From a bacterium (GTDB lineage Bacteria; Bacillota; Clostridia; Oscillospirales; Oscillospiraceae), in NCBI GenBank assembly GCA_019424865.1, contig JAHYYS010000027.1:1-29576 (forward strand): a stretch of 29,576 bases of DNA, in the 5' to 3' direction. A model generated the notes under the pieces. It was given only the letters and a program-made list of their open reading frames with translations. It made no database searches and was not told the DNA's origin. This document shows, one piece after another, positions 7,215 to 14,710 of this stretch; the first letter of the stretch is position 1, and every line of letters begins with the position of its first letter. Both the position numbers and the translations under genes were made by a program.

Positions 7215-8126
7215 ATGTCTGGAAATCGGCCGGCCGAGCCAAATTTCAACCACAGCCGGAAGGAGCAGGGCGCAGGGAGCACCCACGCGGAAAAGACCAA
7301 CGCTCAGCTTCTGGACGATCTGGAACGGCTTCTGGATTGCCAAGAGGCGGAGGACCTGGATGTAGATCAGCTGGAGGCCTGTCTGGACGCCCTTCAGGAG
7401 CGGGCCCCCGTGATGGAGGATTTTGATCCCGCCTCCATTATGGCGCGTCTTCAGGCGGAGCACCCCGCGCTTTTTGAATCGGAGGAAAAGGAAAACGAAG
7501 AAAAGGAGGCGATATCGTCACCCGATGCGTCACCGCGTCCCGTCCACCGCAGCGGCAGAGCACGCCGGATTCTCCGGCGCGTGGAAATTGCCGCCGCGCT
7601 GATTGTGGTACTGTGCATCGGCGCCAGCGCAGTGGGGCTCAACCCCTTTCAGGCGATTACCCAGTGGGCCTCGGAGGTGCTGCACATCGGCCGGAATCCC
7701 TCCGGCGTGATGGAGCTGCCCGAGGGGACCGCTTCGGAGTATCGCTCCCTGGAGGAGGCCCTGGCGGCCTATGGCGTGGACCCCAGCGGATGTCCCACCT
7801 GGGTACCGGAGGATTACGTTTTGGAAGACGTATCCGTTTTAGTGGCAGATGGCGGATTAAAATTTGTCGCCTCATATGCTTCTAAAAATGGCGAATTATA
7901 TATAAGAGTTACACAGTTTAGAGATGGCGCATCCAGTACCCTCGAAAAAGAAGAGGGCGGGTATACCTATACCCACAACGGAATTGAGTTTGATATTATA
8001 GAAAATTTGGGGACTGCCAATGTCAATTGGCAAATTGGTTCCTATGCATATACAATTACCGGTTCTCTAGAGAGCGATGAAATTTTGAATATACTCGATT
8101 CTATCGTGTTTATACAGGAGGAATAG
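7215..8126 (+). CDS. DUF4367-type membrane protein, probable anti-sigma factor
   Basis: A 303-residue protein with a long acidic, probably cytosolic N-terminal part (residues 1-115), one membrane segment at about 117-138 (VEIAAALIVVLCIGASAVGLN), and an outer C-terminal domain. The PTWVPEDYVLEDVSV start of that domain, followed by beta-rich sequence and ending LNILDSIVFI, matches DUF4367, found in regulators next to ECF sigma genes. There is no zinc-binding HxxxCxxC motif. AAGGAGG lies 7 bases before ATG. Base composition changes inside the gene: GC-rich up to about 7830, AT-rich after it, so the sensory domain may have been swapped. Anti-sigma function is inferred from architecture and neighbourhood. 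Confidence 0.75.
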   Translation: MSGNRPAEPNFNHSRKEQGAGSTHAEKTNAQLLDDLERLLDCQEAEDLDVDQLEACLDALQERAPVMEDFDPASIMARLQAEHPALFESEEKENEEKEAISSPDASPRPVHRSGRARRILRRVEIAAALIVVLCIGASAVGLNPFQAITQWASEVLHIGRNPSGVMELPEGTASEYRSLEEALAAYGVDPSGCPTWVPEDYVLEDVSVLVADGGLKFVASYASKNGELYIRVTQFRDGASSTLEKEEGGYTYTHNGIEFDIIENLGTANVNWQIGSYAYTITGSLESDEILNILDSIVFIQEE

Positions 8127-8132
8127 CAAGAG

Positions 8133-8606
8133 ATGAAAAAACGCTTGCTTGCTTTATTAATCGCTGTTTTTATGATGACCAGTGCAGTATCTGCTCATGA
8201 TACTGCTTACCAAGTTGAATCTTCCGATCTTCAAACGGTTTGGTCATCTGTTTCCCCTCATGCCAGCGCTTACCTAAGTGACTATTCAATCGCTTTTGGT
8301 GCTCGAGACAATTGCAGAATGGTCATCACTATGGATGTAAATGCACCTCGCACTATGGACAGAATTGGTTGCATGACACTCACTATTGAAAACAAGATTG
8401 ATGGTAAGTGGTATGAATGTGATACTCTGGTAAGCGCTGATTATCCGGAGTTTATTACGACAAACACTGCCAGCTATTTTCATAGTATTAATTATTATGG
8501 GACTGCTGGGGTACAATATCGTGTCACAATGCTCGCCTATGCTCGAGACAGCTCCGGTTCCGATACCGGAAAGGTCACCTCCTATGTGGTGACCTGCCGG
8601 GAGTAA
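8133..8606 (+). CDS. Small secreted protein, DUF6147-like
   Basis: A 157-residue protein with a clear signal peptide (MKKRLLALLIAVFMMTSAVSAH; likely cleavage after Ala21). The mature part is beta-rich, with SAYLSDYS near the start, MDRIGCMTLTIENK in the middle and a YYGTAGVQYRVTMLAYA segment near the end. This pattern resembles the DUF6147 group of secreted Firmicutes proteins, of unknown role; the match is from memory and moderate. It starts 6 bases after the anti-sigma gene, with AGGAGG inside that gene's tail, so the two are coupled. The gene is AT-rich like the 3' half of its neighbour and unlike the rest of the window, suggesting joint transfer. It may be the output or ligand of the sigma/anti-sigma system (inference). 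Confidence 0.65.
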   Translation: MKKRLLALLIAVFMMTSAVSAHDTAYQVESSDLQTVWSSVSPHASAYLSDYSIAFGARDNCRMVITMDVNAPRTMDRIGCMTLTIENKIDGKWYECDTLVSADYPEFITTNTASYFHSINYYGTAGVQYRVTMLAYARDSSGSDTGKVTSYVVTCRE

Positions 8607-8675
8607 TTCCTTTCCTTCCAGCTCCTTACTCCAGACTTTTGAGATACCATTTCTTACCCTCTCCCCCCTATCCAG

Positions 8676-8710
8676 CCAAGGCCAGCCGTCCCATGGGCGG
8701 CTGGCCTTGG
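8676..8710 (+). terminator. 13-bp perfect hairpin after the secreted-protein gene
   Basis: CCAAGGCCAGCCG (8676-8688) and CGGCTGGCCTTGG (8698-8710) flank a 9-base loop. No T run follows at once, so it may be a weak or factor-assisted terminator, or one more palindromic repeat. Confidence 0.45.
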
Positions 8711-8774
8711 CGCGTCTGTATCTGTTTTGCCTCTTCCCGCCTCCCAGCCGGCGCGCCTTTCCCGCCCCTCCCCC

Positions 8775-8904
8775 GCTTTTTCGTACGAGCCGATGTCCCG
8801 CCCGCCGACTCGCTCCCCCGTTTTTCGTAGGGGCGCACAGCGTGCGCCCGCCGGGTGCCGGTTCACGGTGATTCGTAGGGGCGGCTATCAGCCGCCCGTC
8901 CCTC
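8775..8904. repeat. Palindromic intergenic repeat, copy 1
   Basis: A 130-base unit repeated in direct orientation at 9161-9290; a core of about 41 bases (8821-8861) is identical. It contains two hairpins: GGGCGCAC-agc-GTGCGCCC (8831-8849) and GGGCGGCT-atc-AGCCGCCC (8879-8897), each after TTCGTAGG. It contains no gene. Confidence 0.7.
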
Positions 8905-8926
8905 CGTATTTCTACCCCTCCGTAGA

Positions 8927-8945
8927 GGCCGGTCCAAGACCGGCC
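8927..8945. repeat. Short palindrome GGCCGGTC/GACCGGCC
   Basis: GGCCGGTC (8927-8934) and GACCGGCC (8938-8945) around a 3-base loop, preceded by CGTAGA. It looks like a third member of the hairpin family in this gap. Confidence 0.5.
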
Positions 8946-9001
8946 CGCCGATGCATTTCTGAAAACGGCGTTTTGGGGATATTTCGCCGCTGCGGCGGCG
9001 A

Positions 9002-9029
9002 GTTCCTTTTGTCATGATACAAAAGGAAC
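9002..9029. repeat. 11-bp hairpin GTTCCTTTTGT/ACAAAAGGAAC
   Basis: Perfect arms at 9002-9012 and 9019-9029 with a 6-base loop, just after a CGCCGC/GCGGCG hairpin at 8985-9000. A run of six A residues follows on the plus strand. Confidence 0.5.
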
Positions 9030-9038
9030 CAAAAAATC

Positions 9039-9080
9039 ACCTAGGGGAAGGGGGATTCCGATTTCCCCCTTCCCCTAGGT
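9039..9080. repeat. 17-bp inverted repeat with CCTAGG ends
   Basis: ACCTAGGGGAAGGGGGA (9039-9055) is the exact reverse complement of 9064-9080, separated by 8 bases. Strand-asymmetric purine and pyrimidine arms make it unlike an ordinary terminator. Confidence 0.55.
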
Positions 9081-9100
9081 ACCCTTTCCCCTTCAAACGG

Positions 9101-9131
9101 CCAATCAGGGGGGCCGCGGCCCCCCTATTGG
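9101..9131. repeat. Near-perfect 31-base palindrome
   Basis: CCAATcAGGGGGGCCG pairs with CGGCCCCCCTATTGG with one bulged base. It sits between the 17-bp inverted repeat and copy 2 of the 130-base repeat. Confidence 0.5.
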
Positions 9132-9160
9132 ATGTACCCCCCGGTGGACGCACCCGCGCC

Positions 9161-9290
9161 GGTTTTTCATGCGGGCCGATATTCCGCCCGCCGGTTCGCC
9201 CCCCATTTTTCGTAGGGGCGCACAGCGTGCGCCCGCCGGGTGCCGGGTCACGGTAATTCGTAGGGGCGGATATCATCCGCCCGTCTCTCC
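9161..9290. repeat. Palindromic intergenic repeat, copy 2
   Basis: Direct repeat of 8775-8904. The second hairpin here is GGGCGGAT-atc-ATCCGCCC (9263-9281): both arms changed together relative to copy 1 (CT/AG became AT/AT), so pairing was kept. Confidence 0.7.
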
Positions 9291-9356
9291 AGTTCTCCGC
9301 CCCTCCCCCGGGGCAACGCGCTCCCCTGCCCCCAAAATCCCCGGTAAAACGCACAG

Positions 9357-9383
9357 CGGCAGGGGCATTATCTGCCCCTGCCG
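9357..9383 (-). terminator. Terminator overlapping the stop of the pseudouridine synthase gene
   Basis: CGGCAGGGGCA (9357-9367) and TGCCCCTGCCG (9373-9383) pair, with the TAA stop in the 5-base loop; on the minus strand a GCGTTTTACC tail follows some bases later. Confidence 0.6.
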
Positions 9384-10354
9384 TCCAGCTGTACCGCTTC
9401 TCCAAAATATTCCCGCACAAAGTCCACGTCCTCCACCTGAAAGGTGCGGCCATTGAGGTGCTCCAGCGGCCCGGCATCCGTGGTAAAGTGAAAGGTGAGC
9501 TTATAGGAGTACAGCGCCTGTCCGTGCCGCCCGTACTTCCGGTTTTCCCGCTCGCTGCCATACTTCCCGTCCCCCAGCAGGGGGTGTCCGGCGGCGGCAA
9601 ACTGGGCCCGGATCTGGTGGGTCCGGCCGGTGATCAGGTCGCACTCCACCAGAGACAGCCCGTTTTGCACCGCCAGGGTTTTATACAGCGTAACCGCCGT
9701 CTTGGCCCCCGGCTGGGGCCGGCTGCGGACGTAGACCTGCTTTTTCACCTCGTCCTTGAACAAAAAGCCCTCCAGCTTGCCCTCCCGCGGCTCCATCCGC
9801 CCCCGGACCACGCACAGATAGTACTTGCTCAGCTCCCGGTCCTTGATCTTCTGGTTCATCACCCGCAGGCCCTCCGCCGTCTTGGCGGCGATGACAATGC
9901 CCCCGGTATTCCGGTCGATGCGGTTGCACAGGGCGGGGGCAAAGGAGTTCTCCCAATAGGGGGACCACTCCTTCTTTTGATAGAGATAGGCCTGGATGTG
10001 GGTCAGCAGGGTGTTGACCCGCTCGCTCTCATCCGGGTGCACCACCATCCCCGGCCGTTTGTCCAGCAGCATGATGTGCTCGTCCTCATAGAGGATATTC
10101 AGCTTGGGCTGGTACAGGGAGAGAAAGGCATTCTCCTGGGTGGGCTTTTCAAAAAACTCGTCGTTGATGTATAATTGCAGCACATCGCCCACATTCAGGC
10201 GCACGTCCCGCTTGGACCCCCTGCCGTTCACCTTCACCCGCTTCAGGCGGATATACTTCTGGGCCAGGGGCGCGGGCAGCAGGGGCAGTGTCTTGGCCAG
10301 CCAGCGGTCCAGCCGCTGCCCGGCGTCGTTTTTTCCGATGACAAACTCCTTCAC
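9368..10354 (-). CDS. RluA-family RNA pseudouridine synthase
   Basis: A 328-residue enzyme that converts uridine to pseudouridine in rRNA or tRNA. Residues 10-60 form an S4 RNA-binding domain (GQRLDRWLAK...KRVKVNG...LNVGDVL). The catalytic domain follows, with the RluA motif as NRIDRNTGG, the nucleophile being Asp147; HRLD is the more usual form, so the His is Asn here. ITGRTHQIRAQFA...HPLLGDGKYG is the second family motif. GTG at 10354 was chosen as start because AGGAGG lies 12 bases upstream and it removes 50 residues that do not fit the family. Length matches RluC/RluD. Which uridine is modified cannot be told. It runs divergently from yceD. Confidence 0.88.
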   Translation of the reverse strand: MKEFVIGKNDAGQRLDRWLAKTLPLLPAPLAQKYIRLKRVKVNGRGSKRDVRLNVGDVLQLYINDEFFEKPTQENAFLSLYQPKLNILYEDEHIMLLDKRPGMVVHPDESERVNTLLTHIQAYLYQKKEWSPYWENSFAPALCNRIDRNTGGIVIAAKTAEGLRVMNQKIKDRELSKYYLCVVRGRMEPREGKLEGFLFKDEVKKQVYVRSRPQPGAKTAVTLYKTLAVQNGLSLVECDLITGRTHQIRAQFAAAGHPLLGDGKYGSERENRKYGRHGQALYSYKLTFHFTTDAGPLEHLNGRTFQVEDVDFVREYFGEAVQLDGRGR

Positions 10355-10442
10355 AGGGGTGCGCCGCCTCCTTTGTACAAAATGTGGGGTGCCTCCCAAA
10401 TTTGACCACAAAAAATTTGATTTGTCAATGAGAAAAAAAGGT

Positions 10443-10471
10443 TTGACAATTGGGCCGGATTTCTTTATAAT
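10443..10471 (+). promoter_or_regulatory. Consensus sigma-A promoter of yceD-rpmF
   Basis: TTGACA (10443-10448), a 17-base spacer and TATAAT (10466-10471): a full consensus match. The leader is about 45 bases. This fits high expression of a ribosomal protein unit. Confidence 0.9.
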
Positions 10472-10522
10472 ACTCTCCGTACCATTATGCGAACAGAGGG
10501 ACAACCAGGGGGAGGATTGACG

Positions 10523-11023
10523 ATGCGCCTGGATTTAAGAGACGTTGTCAACACTCCGGAAGCGCGCAAGCCCTTCCAGTTCCAGCTGGATCTGTCCGAA
10601 ATCGAGCTCTATGGGCGGCGGCCCATTGCCAATCCCGTTCTGGTGGAGGGCTGCGTGACCAACCACGCCGGCGCTCTGGTGCTGGAGGGGACGGCCCGCT
10701 CCACGCTGGAGCTGGCCTGCGACCGCTGCGGCAGGGAGTTTTCCCGGGAAAAAATTGTCCGGCTGGAAAGCCTTGTGGCCCAGCAGCTGGAGGACGAGGA
10801 AAACGACGAGATTATCCTGCTGGACGGCTGGGAGCTGGATTTGGACCAGGTGGTAACCGAGACCTTTGTTCTCGCAATGGACACCAAAAATCTTTGCTCA
10901 GACGACTGCAAGGGGCTGTGCCCCAAGTGCGGCGCCAACCTCAACGAGGGGCCCTGCCGGTGCAAGCCCGAACCCGACCCCAGATGGGCGGCCCTGTCGC
11001 AGCTGCTGAACGATGCTGAGTGA
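10523..11023 (+). CDS. YceD/DUF177 family protein
   Basis: A 166-residue protein of the DUF177 (YceD) family, which is usually encoded just before rpmF and has been linked to 23S rRNA accumulation. The family core is seen as LACDRCGREF (Cys66, Cys69) and CSDDCKGLCPKCGANLNEGPCRC (Cys125, 129, 133, 136, 145, 147), likely metal-binding. The start ATG 10523 is preceded by GGGGGAGG with a 7-base gap; an in-frame upstream start within the leader has no such site. It shares the consensus promoter with rpmF, and a long hairpin separates the two genes. Confidence 0.88.
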   Translation: MRLDLRDVVNTPEARKPFQFQLDLSEIELYGRRPIANPVLVEGCVTNHAGALVLEGTARSTLELACDRCGREFSREKIVRLESLVAQQLEDEENDEIILLDGWELDLDQVVTETFVLAMDTKNLCSDDCKGLCPKCGANLNEGPCRCKPEPDPRWAALSQLLNDAE

Positions 11024-11033
11024 GTTAGTCCAA

Positions 11034-11107
11034 GTGCCTTGGGCAGTATCTAAAAAATCATGCATGGCTGTCCGCCGTGCCGGATTTTTTAGATATTGCC
11101 TCAGCAC
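11034..11107 (+). promoter_or_regulatory. Long intercistronic hairpin between yceD and rpmF
   Basis: GTGC (11034-11037) pairs with GCAC (11104-11107); GGCAGTATCTAAAAAATC (11042-11059) pairs with 11083-11100 over 18 bp with one G-U; GCATGGC (11062-11068) pairs with GCCGTGC (11074-11080). The whole gap is thus one rod-like hairpin ending about 8 bases before the rpmF ribosome site. It has no T run after it, so it is better read as a processing or regulatory structure than a terminator. Confidence 0.6.
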
Positions 11108-11130
11108 GCAAACCGAAGGAGGTGTCACCC

Positions 11131-11328
11131 ATGGCGGTTCCTAAGAGAAAAGTGTCCAAGGCCCGGCGCGATAAGCGGCGCAGCTCCGTGTGGAAGCTGG
11201 AGACTCCCGGTATCGTGACCTGCCCCAAGTGCGGGGCTTACCGGCTGCCCCACCGGATGTGCAAAAATTGTCTGACCTACAACGGCCGTACCTTCGGCCA
11301 GGTGGAGGCCCAGGCCCAGCAGCAGTAA
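11131..11328 (+). CDS. rpmF: 50S ribosomal protein L32
   Basis: A 65-residue protein with the L32 start MAVPKRKVSKARRDKRRS and a zinc ribbon built from CPKC and CKNC, the zinc-binding (C+) form. AAGGAGG precedes ATG 11131 by 8 bases. It follows yceD as in most bacteria, and a strong terminator comes soon after. Confidence 0.96.
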   Translation: MAVPKRKVSKARRDKRRSSVWKLETPGIVTCPKCGAYRLPHRMCKNCLTYNGRTFGQVEAQAQQQ

Positions 11329-11370
11329 AACCCAAGCCGCCGTGCTCCGGTACGGCGGCCTGAAACTGCC

Positions 11371-11413
11371 GAAAAGCGGCTTGTCACTTGACAAAGTGAC
11401 AAGCCGCTTTTTC
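11371..11413 (+). terminator. Terminator after rpmF
   Basis: GAAAAGCGGCTTGTCACTT pairs with AAGTGACAAGCCGCTTTTTC round a 4-base loop, ending in a T run. A smaller hairpin, GCCGCCGT/ACGGCGGC (11336-11343/11352-11359), precedes it. The GGCTTGTCA core repeats that of the hairpin at 1413-1460. Confidence 0.85.
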
Positions 11414-11521
11414 AAAGATTCGGGCCGGGGCTGCGGTTCCCCGAGCGGGCCGCTGCGGAGCATTTCCCGGCTCCGCGCCCCGGGCAGGCCGCCCGGCTGG
11501 AAAGTATTTCTCCCCCTTGCC

Positions 11522-11550
11522 TTGTAGAACAGGGGAAATTGTGTTAAAAT
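11522..11550 (+). promoter_or_regulatory. Possible promoter of the surface-glycan gene cluster
   Basis: TTGTAG (11522-11527), 17 bases, TAAAAT (11545-11550), placed 36 bases before the first gene and after the rpmF terminator. The -35 box is imperfect. Confidence 0.5.
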
Positions 11551-11585
11551 GACCTTGTTTCACGATTTTTTGCGGAGAGGCGGAG

Positions 11586-13538
11586 ATGGGATTGGAGAAG
11601 CTCGGCTGCGGTATGTTCTGGTCAGGCGGGATGGGCGGCGCCCTGGGCCTGGCCATGGCGGTGTGTCTGGGCGTCTCCCCCCTTCACGTTCTGGGGTCTA
11701 TTCTGCTGGCCGCCCTGGGCGGGCTTCTTTTGTGTCTGGCCGCCTCCCGGCTGTGGGGGGCGCTTCCCCCCTTCGCTCCTCTGGAGTGGGGACTGCTGTG
11801 CCTGCCCGGCGTGGGGCTGGCGGGGGCTGTCTTGTACCTGCGCACCCTCACCGGCGCCATGCTCAGCCTGTTTTTCCTGTCCACGGCGGTCCTTCTGCTG
11901 CTTCTGCTGGGGCGCCATAAGCGGCTGAGCGGGGCGGGTCTTTTGACCGGCCTTGCGCTGTGCTGGTTTTGCTGCTGCTGCGCCATGTCCAACCTGTGCT
12001 TTTCCCCCGACTCCTACTCCTACTATGAGATGTCCAAAACCATCTTTTCCGACTTCGGCCGGGTAAATACCATCCGGCAGTATATTGTCCCCACCGACTA
12101 CGGCATCTCCTTTCCCTATCTCTACCCCCTGCTGCTGGCCGTGGTGGACCGGCTGTCCGGCGTCGGCATGTACAGCGGGGTGCTGCTGAACGTCTATGTC
12201 AGCCTGCTGTCCGCCCTGCTGCTCCCCCCTGTCTCCCGCCGCCTGTGCAAACGGAGCTGGCCCGGCGCGGCGGCGGCCATCGCCCTGCTTACCACCCGGC
12301 AATATCTGGGGGAGGTGCTGTCCGGCCGGGCCATTCCCGCGGCTGTTTTGTGCGTTGTCCTGCTGCTTCTGGTCCTGGCGCGTCCCGGCGGGCTGAGCCG
12401 CCGGACCTATGCACTGGCCGGCTTTCTGGCTGGCGCGTCCATGGCCATGCGCTTTGACAACATGACGGTAGTGGCCTTTCTGGGGTTCTGCGTGCTGGTG
12501 TTCTCCGGGAAAAAGCGGTGGAGCAATACCCTGTGCTGCGCTGTGGGGGCGCTGGTCCCCCTGCTGCCCTGGATTGCCTACTCCCTGATTCACTTCGGCA
12601 CGCCCTGGATTTCAGACAACGGGGGCACCATGACCATGGTGGAGATCTTCTCCCCCCAGCGGTTCTACCTGCCGGACGAGGAGGTCCTCACCCTGTTCAA
12701 CGCCCCCCAGATCTGGCTGGAGGCGGTGGTGCAGCGCTCAGGCTCCATTCTGGTTCTGCTGCTGCTCACCTTTGTCTCCACCCAGGTCCTCTTCCCCGCC
12801 CTGATCACGGCGGCGGGAACCGCGGCGGGGCTGATCCGGGGGCGGCGTGCTTCCGGCCTCTCCCTCCGGCAGCGCCTGATTCCGGTGCTGCTGGTGATCT
12901 TTTACCTTTTAAAAACCGCCGCCTACTGCCTGGTGGGCTATGAAACCGCCCGCTATCACGCGGAGACGGCGGTGATGATCCTGCTGGCGCTGGGCTGTCT
13001 GGCCGCCCCCTATGTGTCCAGGCGGCTGGCGCTGGCCTGCACGGCTTTGTACCTGGTTCTGGCCCTGTGGGCCGGCTTTCTGTACAGCACACCCCTGAGT
13101 CAGACCGTCTCCCCCCTGTGCCGCCACCCGGACTATGCCCGCGTCCTGAGCATGGGCTTCCAGGCTCAGGACGCCGATTGGCAGGCCCTGTGGCAGCGGG
13201 TCAGCACGCAGCCCCTCCTGACCGAGGAGACGGCCCACATGCCCGCCTGGGCGGCCCAGCTGCATGCCATGGTGGGGCAGGAGGATGCCCGGGTATTTTT
13301 CATCAGCCCGCTGGGCGATCCTTATGCCTATGGGGCCTATACCGGGCAGACGACCTTCTCCACCCTGGCCAACGCCACCACGGAGCGGATTTTCTATCTG
13401 ATCGATCACGATATCCGTCCCACCCATGTGGTGATTTCGGAAGGGGACAGCTTCCCCTGGGCGGAGCTGCTGGAGGAGCGGTACGGTCTGACCTATGTGG
13501 GACAGGCCGGCGGGAACCTGCTCTACCGGCTGGGATAA
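11586..13538 (+). CDS. Polytopic membrane protein, probable GT-C glycosyltransferase
   Basis: A 650-residue protein with roughly a dozen membrane segments over residues 1-500 and a soluble tail of about 150 residues. GT-C enzymes (ArnT/PMT-like) use polyprenyl-phosphate sugars on the outer face of the membrane and carry an acidic residue in the first large outer loop; here the loop reads CFSPDSYSYYEMSKTIFSDFG with Asp142 as candidate. AMRFDNM near 285 and the ARYHAE segment near 455 may line the active site. GGAGAGGCGGAG precedes the ATG. It is the first gene of the cluster. A close family name is not recognisable, and transfer activity is inferred from topology, the Asp and the neighbours; a polymerase or flippase role cannot be excluded. 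Confidence 0.65.
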   Translation: MGLEKLGCGMFWSGGMGGALGLAMAVCLGVSPLHVLGSILLAALGGLLLCLAASRLWGALPPFAPLEWGLLCLPGVGLAGAVLYLRTLTGAMLSLFFLSTAVLLLLLLGRHKRLSGAGLLTGLALCWFCCCCAMSNLCFSPDSYSYYEMSKTIFSDFGRVNTIRQYIVPTDYGISFPYLYPLLLAVVDRLSGVGMYSGVLLNVYVSLLSALLLPPVSRRLCKRSWPGAAAAIALLTTRQYLGEVLSGRAIPAAVLCVVLLLLVLARPGGLSRRTYALAGFLAGASMAMRFDNMTVVAFLGFCVLVFSGKKRWSNTLCCAVGALVPLLPWIAYSLIHFGTPWISDNGGTMTMVEIFSPQRFYLPDEEVLTLFNAPQIWLEAVVQRSGSILVLLLLTFVSTQVLFPALITAAGTAAGLIRGRRASGLSLRQRLIPVLLVIFYLLKTAAYCLVGYETARYHAETAVMILLALGCLAAPYVSRRLALACTALYLVLALWAGFLYSTPLSQTVSPLCRHPDYARVLSMGFQAQDADWQALWQRVSTQPLLTEETAHMPAWAAQLHAMVGQEDARVFFISPLGDPYAYGAYTGQTTFSTLANATTERIFYLIDHDIRPTHVVISEGDSFPWAELLEERYGLTYVGQAGGNLLYRLG

Positions 13539-13564
13539 AACGACGCATAACGGATGGTGAAACC

Positions 13565-14710
13565 ATGGAACGCTGGGACAAAATTATCATCGGGGCCGGA
13601 CTGTACGGTCTGTATGCCGCCCTGTTCTGCGGAAAGCGGGGGGAGCGGGTGCTGGTGCTGGAGGGGGAGGACGCCCCCTTCCGCCGCGCCACCTATATCA
13701 ACCAGGCCCGTGTGCACATGGGCTACCACTACCCCCGCTCCTATTCCACCGCGATAAAGTCCGCCGGCTATTTCGACCGCTTCAACCGGGACTACGGCTT
13801 TTGCGTCCACAGCTCCTTTGACCAGGTGTACGCCACCTCCGCCGCCTTCTCCTGGACGGACGGGGAACAGTTCCGCCGCTTCTGTCAGGCGGCGAACATC
13901 CGCTGCGACCCGGTGTCCCCCGAGACCTATTTCCGCCCCGGCATGTGCGACGGGGCCTTTCTCACCCAGGAGTACACCTATGACGCCCACATTCTGCGGG
14001 ACTGGTATCTGGAACAGCTGAAGGACTACCCCCGGGTGTGCCTGCGCTGGGGCAGCCCCGCGGCCGCCATCAGCCTGGAGGATACCGTCTACCGGGTCAC
14101 GACGGCGGACGGGGCGTGCTTTGAGAGCGCCTTCGTCCTCAACGCCACCTATGCCTCCACCAACCAGATTATCAATCAGGCCCGCGGGCTGGAGGAGGCC
14201 TTCAAAATCAAATATGAGCTGTGTGAAATCATCCTGTGCACAGTGGACGCCCCCCTGCGGGACACGGGGCTGACGGTGATGGACGGCCCCTTCTTCTCCA
14301 TTATGCCCTTCGGCAAAACGGGGCTGCACTCCCTGACCTCGGTGACCTTCACCCCCCATATGGCCAGCTTCCAGTCCCTGCCCGCCTTCCCCTGCCAGCA
14401 GCGCAGCGGCGGCTTCTGCTCCCCGGAGCATCTGGGCAACTGTGACGACTGTCCGGCCCGGCCCGAGAGTGCCTGGAGCTATATGTCCAGCCTGGCCAAA
14501 AAATATATGCGGGAGGAGCTGGGCTTTCAATATGTGAAATCCCTGTTTTCCATGAAGCCCATTTTAAAGGCGTCGGAAATTGACGACTCCCGCCCCACTG
14601 TGATCCGGGTGCACAGCCGGGCGCCCGCCCTGGTGAGCGTGCTCTCCGGGAAAATCAACACGGTCTATGACCTGGATCCCATTTTGGAGGAAGGAGCGGC
14701 CGAACCATGA
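13565..14710 (+). CDS. FAD-dependent oxidoreductase (DAO-type fold) with a Cys cluster
   Basis: A 381-residue protein with an N-terminal Rossmann FAD site (IIIGAGLYGLYAALFCGKRG, residues 7-26, then VLVLEGE for the ribose) and an INQARVHMGYHYPRS motif near residues 44-58, which I associate with oxidoreductases in polysaccharide clusters. Near residues 277-296 is an unusual cluster, Cys277-x7-Cys285-x7-Cys293-x2-Cys296, that could hold zinc or an iron-sulfur centre. It probably oxidises or reduces a sugar intermediate. ATG 13565 was chosen; a longer open frame upstream overlaps the previous gene in another register and is not coding. The ribosome site is weak. Its last four bases overlap the next gene (ATGA). 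Confidence 0.72.
   Translation: MERWDKIIIGAGLYGLYAALFCGKRGERVLVLEGEDAPFRRATYINQARVHMGYHYPRSYSTAIKSAGYFDRFNRDYGFCVHSSFDQVYATSAAFSWTDGEQFRRFCQAANIRCDPVSPETYFRPGMCDGAFLTQEYTYDAHILRDWYLEQLKDYPRVCLRWGSPAAAISLEDTVYRVTTADGACFESAFVLNATYASTNQIINQARGLEEAFKIKYELCEIILCTVDAPLRDTGLTVMDGPFFSIMPFGKTGLHSLTSVTFTPHMASFQSLPAFPCQQRSGGFCSPEHLGNCDDCPARPESAWSYMSSLAKKYMREELGFQYVKSLFSMKPILKASEIDDSRPTVIRVHSRAPALVSVLSGKINTVYDLDPILEEGAAEP

Noticed and set aside
8775..9290. CRISPR array
   Set aside because: Only two long imperfect repeats with no regular spacers and no cas genes.
9037..9600. 187-residue minus-strand frame across the palindromic repeats
   Set aside because: It is an out-of-register extension of the pseudouridine synthase region and translates the repeats into low-complexity Pro/Gly/Arg sequence.
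13523..14530. 335-residue minus-strand frame opposite the FAD oxidoreductase
   Set aside because: Antisense shadow; the plus-strand frame has a Rossmann motif and overlaps its neighbour properly.
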